A DNA stretch of 64,000 nucleotides from Dermatophilaceae bacterium (GTDB lineage: Bacteria > Actinomycetota > Actinomycetes > Actinomycetales > Dermatophilaceae). The position numbers were made by a program, and so were the translations under genes. The notes beneath the pieces were generated by a model that worked only from the letters and a program-made list of their open reading frames with translations, was not told the DNA's origin and did no database searches. The stretch spans positions 1 through 64,000 of the forward strand of contig JACMPC010000083.1 in assembly GCA_014377705.1 (NCBI GenBank). The letters are read 5' to 3'. Below are positions 57,856 to 64,000 of the stretch, one piece after another (within the stretch, counting starts at the first letter, position 1; every line of letters begins with the position of its first letter).

Positions 57856-58066
57856 AGCTGCTCCTTGTTCATGGTCCGATGCTTCGATGGTGGTGGTGTT
57901 CGATGTGGTGCTGAATGATGACGACGTCCATGATTCGTGATGTTCGATGCAGTTTAGTGTAGTTTGCTTATGTTTACCAATCAGCGATTGGAGGCGTGTG
58001 CGAAGGTAATGACACGAGATGACCCGGCAGGGTGTGATCGGCACCGGCCACGACGAGGGGGCGGCC

Positions 58067-58618
58067 ATGCGCTGGGACCGCTTGTTCGACGACCTGCAGG
58101 CACAGTTGGACGCCGAGGGGCAGCGTGAGCGCGATCTGGAGGTTTCTGATCGCACCCGCCGTGAGCGCGCCGGGGTGGGACTGCACGAACGCCTCATCGC
58201 CCATCGGGGCCTCGGCGTCGAGGTGCGGCTGGAAGCCGGGCACCAGGTCTCGGGCACCGTGGTGGACGCCGGCCTGGACTGGCTGCTGGTTCAGGACCAT
58301 GGCGGGCGGGGGAGTCTGGTTCCGTTCAGGGCGATCGTGGCCATCAAGGGGCTGGGAGTGCGTGCGGCCGCCGGCCAGGGCGTGGAGACCGCGAAGAGAT
58401 TCGGGCTGGGCTATGCGCTGCGCGGGCTCAGCCGCAACCGGTCGTCGGTGTCACTCGTCGATGTTGGCGGTTCGGTGACCACCGGGACCATTGACGCGGT
58501 GGGCGCCGATGCCCTCGATCTGAGTGAGCATCCGGCCGGCATGGCCCGGCGTGAGGAGAACATCGTGGCCAGGAGGGTGATCCCGTTCGCGGCCATCGTC
58601 GTGGTCCGTCACGGGTGA
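58067..58618 (+). CDS. Conserved hypothetical protein
   Basis: MRWDRLFDDLQAQLDAE N-terminus, good codon-position GC bias; recurrent small cytosolic protein near secA/Rv3235 in actinobacteria (recall). Confidence 0.7.
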   Translation: MRWDRLFDDLQAQLDAEGQRERDLEVSDRTRRERAGVGLHERLIAHRGLGVEVRLEAGHQVSGTVVDAGLDWLLVQDHGGRGSLVPFRAIVAIKGLGVRAAAGQGVETAKRFGLGYALRGLSRNRSSVSLVDVGGSVTTGTIDAVGADALDLSEHPAGMARREENIVARRVIPFAAIVVVRHG

Positions 58619-58661
58619 GCAGCGCTTCCCCTCCCAGGGGGCGCCCGGATCGCCAGATCGC

Positions 58662-58904
58662 CTAGGGCGTGGTCTCCGGACCTTCGACGGGTGCTCCAAA
58701 CGGGTGCGCGGCAACGAACGTCTTGGTCTCGGAGTACATCCGCTGGATGTAGTTCTCCAGCTCGGTTGCCTCGACCCGCCACTGGCCACGGCCGCCCACC
58801 TTGATCGCGGCGAGCTCCCCGGAGCGCACCAGCGCATAGGCCTGGGTCGATGAGATATCGAGTATCTCGGAGACGTCCGACAGTTGGATGAAGCGCTGTG
58901 CCAT
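58662..58904 (-). CDS. Helix-turn-helix (excisionase/MerR-type) DNA-binding protein
   Basis: FIQLSDVSEILDISSTQAYALVRSGELAAIKVGGRGQWRVEATELENYIQRMY. Confidence 0.9.
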   Translation of the reverse strand: MAQRFIQLSDVSEILDISSTQAYALVRSGELAAIKVGGRGQWRVEATELENYIQRMYSETKTFVAAHPFGAPVEGPETTP

Positions 58905-59188
58905 GTGGGCTGTCCTTGGGCTCGACGACGTTCTTAGCTCAGTATCTACCATAACGGGACATCTCGTGCGAATGTTCCTCGCCGCGTCATGATGAGACCG
59001 CTTGCCCTCAGGAGCTTGCGTTTGCTAGGTGTTGTGGACAAGATGCGGCCTTGGTGACCACCATGCGTCATGCTTGCTCCCGAGAGGTTTCGTCGACCGG
59101 GATTTGGGTGCTCACGCCAGGGGGGGCGGGTCGCCTGCGCCGCTCTTTATACCGCACGCCGAGCTTGCCTACAGATGGGTTTTTGGAC

Positions 59189-59857
59189 ATGGCTGAGTTG
59201 CCCAGGCCGACCGCGGGACGTCTGCACAAACCGTCATGGCGGGACACCCGGCTGGTCGTCGGCGTGGTGCTGGTGCTGCTGTCCGTGACGGTGGGGGCCA
59301 AGGCGTTCGCCGCGGCCGATGACACGGTGCCGATGTATGCCGCGGCCGCCAGCCTCGTGCCGGGCCAGCCGGTGACCCAGCGTGACGTGAGACGAGTGGA
59401 CGTGCAGCTCGGCGTCGACCGGCACTGGTACGTGGCCGCCGACCACGACATCGCGCCCGACACGTTCGCCCTGCGAGATGTCCGCCCGGGTGAGCTGTTG
59501 CCGCAGTCCGCCCTGGGCACCCGGTCCGCGAACGACCTCAAGCCAGTGTCCGTCCTGGTTGATGCCGGTGCCGCCGCCCAGCTGGCCGCCGGCTCGATCG
59601 TCGATGTCTGGGTCAACGCCAAGGACCCGTCCTCGTCCGCGGAGAAGTACGGCAAGCCGGACAAGACCCTCGAGGCGGCCACGGTGGCTCGTACCCCCGA
59701 GACCACTGCGGGCGGGCTGGGCGCGGCCTCCGGGCAGACCGCTGTGCAGGTCATGGTTCCGGAGGCAGGGGTCCAGGACCTGATCGCGGCCATCGACCAG
59801 GGTGCCAAGATCACCCTGGTTCCGGTGCCCGGGTCGCCGACCAGGTCCGGCGCGTGA
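59189..59857 (+). CDS. SAF-domain (CpaB-like) membrane protein
   Basis: N-terminal TM then VPMYAAAASLVPGQPVTQRDVRRVDVQLG...LRDVRPGELLPQSAL. Confidence 0.82.
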   Translation: MAELPRPTAGRLHKPSWRDTRLVVGVVLVLLSVTVGAKAFAAADDTVPMYAAAASLVPGQPVTQRDVRRVDVQLGVDRHWYVAADHDIAPDTFALRDVRPGELLPQSALGTRSANDLKPVSVLVDAGAAAQLAAGSIVDVWVNAKDPSSSAEKYGKPDKTLEAATVARTPETTAGGLGAASGQTAVQVMVPEAGVQDLIAAIDQGAKITLVPVPGSPTRSGA

Positions 59858-61197
59858 GCCGGTCTGTCGTCACGGCGGTCAGTGATCGCTGGGAGGGCGC
59901 CCTGGTCACCACCCTGGAACGAGAAACAGACGTCAGGGTCGCCCGCCGCTGCCCTGACCTTGCGGATCTTCTGGCTGTGGCCGGATCAGGTCTTGCCGAG
60001 GTGGCGATGGTCTCGGCAGACCTGCGGTCGCTGGATCGCACGGCGCTGGATCATCTTCGGGAGTGCGCGGTCCTGGTCGTGGGGGTCTACCCTCCCGGCG
60101 ACGAGACGGCGGAGCTCCACCTGCGTCAGCTGGGAATCTCCACGGTCCTACCCGCCGACGCCAGTGGTCAGGTCATTCAGGAAGTACTCGATGCCATGCA
60201 GGGGGAGAGAGGGCAGAGGCCGAACGACGTCCGTGGCCTGGACGGGTCGGGGTCGGCCGGGCCCGGCGGACCGGACGACCTGACGGAGTCCCCCCGGGAT
60301 CGCGCCGCACGAGCCGTCGCACCAGCCGGGACGGGCGCCGGCGACCTGGACAGCCCGGGGGTCATCATCGCGGTGTGGGGCCCGGCCGGTGCCCCGGGGC
60401 GAACCACCATCGCGCTCAACCTCGCCAGCGAGCTTGCTGGCCTGGGCCAGCCCACGGTGCTGGTCGACGCCGACACGTATGGCGGGTGCATCGCCCAGTC
60501 GCTCTCCCTGCTGGACGAGGCACCGGGTCTGGCTGCGGCGACCAGGTCCGCGGACCAGGGCAGCCTCGACCTCTCCGTGCTGGCCCGGCTGGCGCCCGAG
60601 GTCTGCCCCGGGTTGCGGGTGCTCACCGGCATTCCCAAGGCCGAGCGTTGGCCCGAGCTTCGCGCTGCAGCCCTCGAGCACGTGCTCACCCTCACCCGCA
60701 GGCTTGGCCGGTTCACCGTCATCGACTGCGGGTTCAGTCTCGAGGATGACGAGGAGCTGAGCTACGACACGCTGGCCCCGCGACGAAACGCCGCGACCCT
60801 CACCTCGCTGGCGGTTGCTGACCGGGTCCTGGCCGTCGGTGCAGGTGACCCGATCGGGCTGCAGCGACTTGTCCGTGGCCTGCAGGAGCTGGGCACCGTC
60901 GCCAGCCCCTCGCCTGTTGTGGTGATCAACAGGGTGCGGGCATCGGCTGTGGGCTCGCGGCCGGAGCGGCGTATTCGCGAGGCGCTCGTGCGCTTCGCTG
61001 GTCTCGAAGAGCTGACATTCATCCCTGACGACCCCGCCACCCTGGACCGGGCGTTGCTGACCGGACGATCGCTGGCCGAGGCGGCGCCCGACTCCGCGGT
61101 GCGCCAATGCCTGCTTGCGCTGGCCAGCGAGCTCTGCGGCGTTGCTGCGCCCCTTGTAGGACGTCGTCGAAACGGCTCCCGTCAGAAGAGCGCCTGA
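59854..61197 (+). CDS. CpaE-like MinD-family ATPase
   Basis: IIAVWGPAGAPGRTTIALNLASELAGLGQPTVLVDADTYGGCIAQSL. Confidence 0.85.
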   Translation: MSRSVVTAVSDRWEGALVTTLERETDVRVARRCPDLADLLAVAGSGLAEVAMVSADLRSLDRTALDHLRECAVLVVGVYPPGDETAELHLRQLGISTVLPADASGQVIQEVLDAMQGERGQRPNDVRGLDGSGSAGPGGPDDLTESPRDRAARAVAPAGTGAGDLDSPGVIIAVWGPAGAPGRTTIALNLASELAGLGQPTVLVDADTYGGCIAQSLSLLDEAPGLAAATRSADQGSLDLSVLARLAPEVCPGLRVLTGIPKAERWPELRAAALEHVLTLTRRLGRFTVIDCGFSLEDDEELSYDTLAPRRNAATLTSLAVADRVLAVGAGDPIGLQRLVRGLQELGTVASPSPVVVINRVRASAVGSRPERRIREALVRFAGLEELTFIPDDPATLDRALLTGRSLAEAAPDSAVRQCLLALASELCGVAAPLVGRRRNGSRQKSA

Positions 61198-61844
61198 TGC
61201 GCGGCCTGATCGTGGACTGGGGCGGAGTCCTCACCATGCCCATCCACCTCGCGATAGGGAATTGGCTCAAGGCGACCGGCGTCGACCAGTCCCACTACGG
61301 CTCGGTCGTCCGGGCCTGGGTCACACCTTTGCCGCCAGACAGCTCCCCGGTCCACCGGCTGGAGCGTGGAGAGCTCGCGGTCGAGGAGTTCGAGCACCTC
61401 CTGTCCGCAGCACTGGCGCGCGAGGGCTCCGTGGTCGACGCAGAGGGACTGGTCGCAACGATGTTCGCCGACCTGGCCATCTACGAGGACTCGATGACCT
61501 CGCTGGTGACCCGGGCACACGCGGCCGGGATCCGCACCGGGCTGTTGTCGAACTCGTGGGGCAACGACTACGACCGGAGCGACTGGCACGAGATGTTCGA
61601 CGCCGTCGTCATCTCCGGCGAGGTGGGCATGCGCAAGCCGGAGCCCGAGATCTTCGAGCTGGCTCTTGACCGCATCGGCCTGCCGGCGGCCGAGTGCGTC
61701 TTTGTCGATGACATGGCGCACAACATCACCGCGGCGCAGCAGGCGGGTCTGGCCGGCATCGTTCACCTGACATTCGACCAGACCGCGCGCGAGCTCGAGC
61801 CTTACTTCCCGGGCGCGACCTGGATACATCAGCGGCGGCACTGA
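61197..61844 (+). CDS. HAD-family hydrolase
   Basis: MRGLIVDWGGVLT; GLLSNSWG; PEIFELALDRIGLPAAECVFVDDMAHNITAAQQAG. Confidence 0.92.
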   Translation: MRGLIVDWGGVLTMPIHLAIGNWLKATGVDQSHYGSVVRAWVTPLPPDSSPVHRLERGELAVEEFEHLLSAALAREGSVVDAEGLVATMFADLAIYEDSMTSLVTRAHAAGIRTGLLSNSWGNDYDRSDWHEMFDAVVISGEVGMRKPEPEIFELALDRIGLPAAECVFVDDMAHNITAAQQAGLAGIVHLTFDQTARELEPYFPGATWIHQRRH

Positions 61845-61878
61845 CCAGGATCGGTCGGCGGTCTGACACGATGAGGGC

Positions 61879-63303
61879 GTGTCAGACCGATTGACTTCCC
61901 TTGATGCGTCCTTCCTCTATATGGAGGGACTGACCACACCCATGCATGTCGGCTCCGTCTTGGTCTTCCAGCCACGCGACGGGGGGTTCGACTACGACGG
62001 CCTCGTCGCGCTGATCTCGAACAGGATCTCGCTCGTGCCCCGCTACCGGCAGTGTGTACGCGAGATCCCCGGCCGGCTCGCCAACCCCATATGGGTGGAT
62101 GACGAGGACTTCGACGTGACCTATCACGTTCGCCGTTCAGCGCTGCCACGGCCGGGCAGTGACGACCAGCTTCAGGAATTCGTCGCGCGCATCCAGTCCC
62201 GCCGGCTCGACCGCGGCCGACCGCTGTGGGAGGTCTATCTGATCGAGGGCCTGGCCAAGGGCCGTTTCGCGATCGTGACCAAGTCTCACCAGGCCCTGGT
62301 CGACGGCATCCACGCCCTGGACATCGCCAACGTCATCGTCGACGGCACCACGGTGCGGGACGACCCGGTCGCCGAGACCTGGCGTCCGGCTCGCGAGCCC
62401 AGTGACGTGGAGCTCGTCGCCTCGGCCTTCGTGGATGCCGTTCGCCGGCCCAGCCAGGTCGCGGACACGATGCGTGGTGTCATGACCGACGTCAAGGCAG
62501 TCGGCGGGCCGGTGTTCTCCGCGCTCGGCGCCGTCCTGTCGACGGTCGCCAGAACCGCCGTCCGGCCGGCCCCGGCCAGCCCGCTGAACGCCGAGATCGG
62601 TGAGGCGCGACGCTACGTCATCGTCGGCACGGACCTGGCGGACTACCGCACGGTGCGCAGCCGGCTGGCACTGGGCCACTACGCGGACGAGGTCACGATC
62701 AACGACGTGGTCCTCGCCACGATCTCGGGAGCCCTCCGGTCCTGGCTGCTGACTCGCGGTGAGGCGGTCCACAACGCGACGACGGTCCGGGCAATGGTCC
62801 CGGTCAGCGTCTACGGCACCGACGACACCGGCCGGGTCGGCGACAGAGTCACCGCCTGCTTCGTGGACCTGCCCGTCGGCGAGCCTGGCGCATCCATGCG
62901 GCTGCACCAGATTGCCTACGCGATGCGACAGCAGATCGAGGGTGGCCATGCCGTGGGTGCCGAGTCCCTCGCGGGCCTGGCCGGATTCACCTCACCGACG
63001 CTGCACTCCATGGGAGCACGACTCGGCAGCGCGATGTCCCGGCGGCTCTTCAACCTGATCATCACCAACGTTCCGGGCCCGCAGCAACCCCTGTATCTCG
63101 GCAGCGCACGCATGCTCTCCACCTACCCCGTGGTGCCGCTGGCCCGGGGCCAGGCGGTTTCGATCGGCCTGACCTCCTATGACGGCGGGGTCTACTTCGG
63201 GCTGAACGGTGACCGGGACGCCATGCCCGACCTGGACCTCCTGGGGCAGTGCCTGGTCGACTCGCTGGCTGACCTGGTCGAGATCAGGGACGCCCGCGGA
63301 TGA
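61879..63303 (+). CDS. Wax ester synthase/diacylglycerol acyltransferase (WS/DGAT) family protein
   Basis: LTSLDASFLYMEGLTTPMHVGSVLVF; catalytic-region variant KSHQALVDGIHALDI; ITNVPGPQQPLYLGSARMLSTYPVVPLARGQAVSIGLTSYDGGVYFGLNGD. Confidence 0.92.
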   Translation: MSDRLTSLDASFLYMEGLTTPMHVGSVLVFQPRDGGFDYDGLVALISNRISLVPRYRQCVREIPGRLANPIWVDDEDFDVTYHVRRSALPRPGSDDQLQEFVARIQSRRLDRGRPLWEVYLIEGLAKGRFAIVTKSHQALVDGIHALDIANVIVDGTTVRDDPVAETWRPAREPSDVELVASAFVDAVRRPSQVADTMRGVMTDVKAVGGPVFSALGAVLSTVARTAVRPAPASPLNAEIGEARRYVIVGTDLADYRTVRSRLALGHYADEVTINDVVLATISGALRSWLLTRGEAVHNATTVRAMVPVSVYGTDDTGRVGDRVTACFVDLPVGEPGASMRLHQIAYAMRQQIEGGHAVGAESLAGLAGFTSPTLHSMGARLGSAMSRRLFNLIITNVPGPQQPLYLGSARMLSTYPVVPLARGQAVSIGLTSYDGGVYFGLNGDRDAMPDLDLLGQCLVDSLADLVEIRDARG

Positions 63304-64000
63304 GTCGGCCCACCCGGCGGGGGCTGGTGCTGGGTGGTGGCGGCGTCCTTGGCGCGGCGTGGATGGTAGGTGCCCTCCAGGCGCTGCAGGACGAGATCGG
63401 CGTAGACGTGCGCAGCTTTGACGCGTTCGTGGGCACGTCCGCGGGGTCGGTCCTGGCGGCACTGCTGGGCGCCGGGGTGAGCGTCGTGGACCTGGTCAAC
63501 CATCAGCGCGGGGACGACCTCGAGTCGGGTCGCCTTGCCGGTTTCCACTTCGACTACGAGGAGGCCACCGGGGGTGACCGGCCGGCGCGGGCGCGTCCGG
63601 GACTCGGCTCGCGAGAGCTCCTGATCCGCAACGCTCGCCAGCTCCATCAGCTGCCGCCCACGGCGGTTCTGTCGGCTTTCCTGCCCGAGGGCCGGGGCAA
63701 CCTCCACGCGGTCGGAGCCCTGGTCTCGCACGTGGTTCCGCGGGGCTGGGTCGCCCGCGACGGCGTGACCGTCGTGGCCCTCGACTACGACACCGGAGAG
63801 CGGGTGCCCTTCGGCAGGCCCGGGGTCCGGTCGGCTTCGCTGTCCGAGGCGGTGATGGCCTCGTGCGCGATTCCCGGGTGGTACCAACCTGTGATGATCG
63901 GCGATCACCGGTTCATCGACGGCGGCGCCTGGTCCTCCACCAACCTCGACCTGCTGGCTGGTGAGGGTCTTGACGAGGTGTTCGTTCTCGCCCCCCAGGT
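63300..64000 (+). CDS. Patatin-like phospholipase family protein (3' truncated by window edge)
   Basis: ATG at 63300: MSRPTRRGLVLGGGGVLGAAWMVGAL, GTSAGS nucleophile elbow, IDGGAWSSTNLDLL (DGG). Confidence 0.88.
   Translation, partial: MSRPTRRGLVLGGGGVLGAAWMVGALQALQDEIGVDVRSFDAFVGTSAGSVLAALLGAGVSVVDLVNHQRGDDLESGRLAGFHFDYEEATGGDRPARARPGLGSRELLIRNARQLHQLPPTAVLSAFLPEGRGNLHAVGALVSHVVPRGWVARDGVTVVALDYDTGERVPFGRPGVRSASLSEAVMASCAIPGWYQPVMIGDHRFIDGGAWSSTNLDLLAGEGLDEVFVLAPQ

Noticed and set aside
58662-58904. Excisionase-type HTH gene as evidence for an integrated mobile element
   Set aside because: No integrase, att repeats or cargo nearby; this small HTH is more likely a regular regulator beside the CpaB/CpaE-like pair.

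Overview
High-GC actinobacterial chromosome segment (Intrasporangiaceae/Dermatophilaceae-like judging by gene content; taxonomy is inference). The backbone follows the conserved actinobacterial order whiB2/fbiA/fbiB - DUF3499/manB/SIS - mtr - ahcY - mtrA/mtrB/lpqB - comF - hpf - secA - Rv3235-like. Between lpqB and comF there is an ~18 kb accessory block. It holds two PIG-V-like mannosyltransferases, three paralogous DPDxWWHLRxG multi-TM proteins, a complete-looking Flp/Tad pilus locus (two Flp pilins, TadE/G, CpaB, CpaE, CpaF, a vWA-TadB fusion, TadC) and a LuxR-type two-component system. Other points of interest: an in-frame ManB-Trm112 fusion with an internal RBS and ATG; a chimeric AbiEi/DUF559-YcaQ pseudogene with three 1-nt homopolymer deletions next to a 13-bp minisatellite; a 32-bp tandem repeat family in two convergent intergenic spacers; duplicated GGCCGATGT promoter boxes before both flp genes; a structured leader before hpf; a palindromic -10 in a divergent promoter; and several likely leaderless genes. 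I saw no rRNA, tRNA, CRISPR array, transposase or phage genes. All calls were made by reading the sequence and supplied ORFs; no database search was run.
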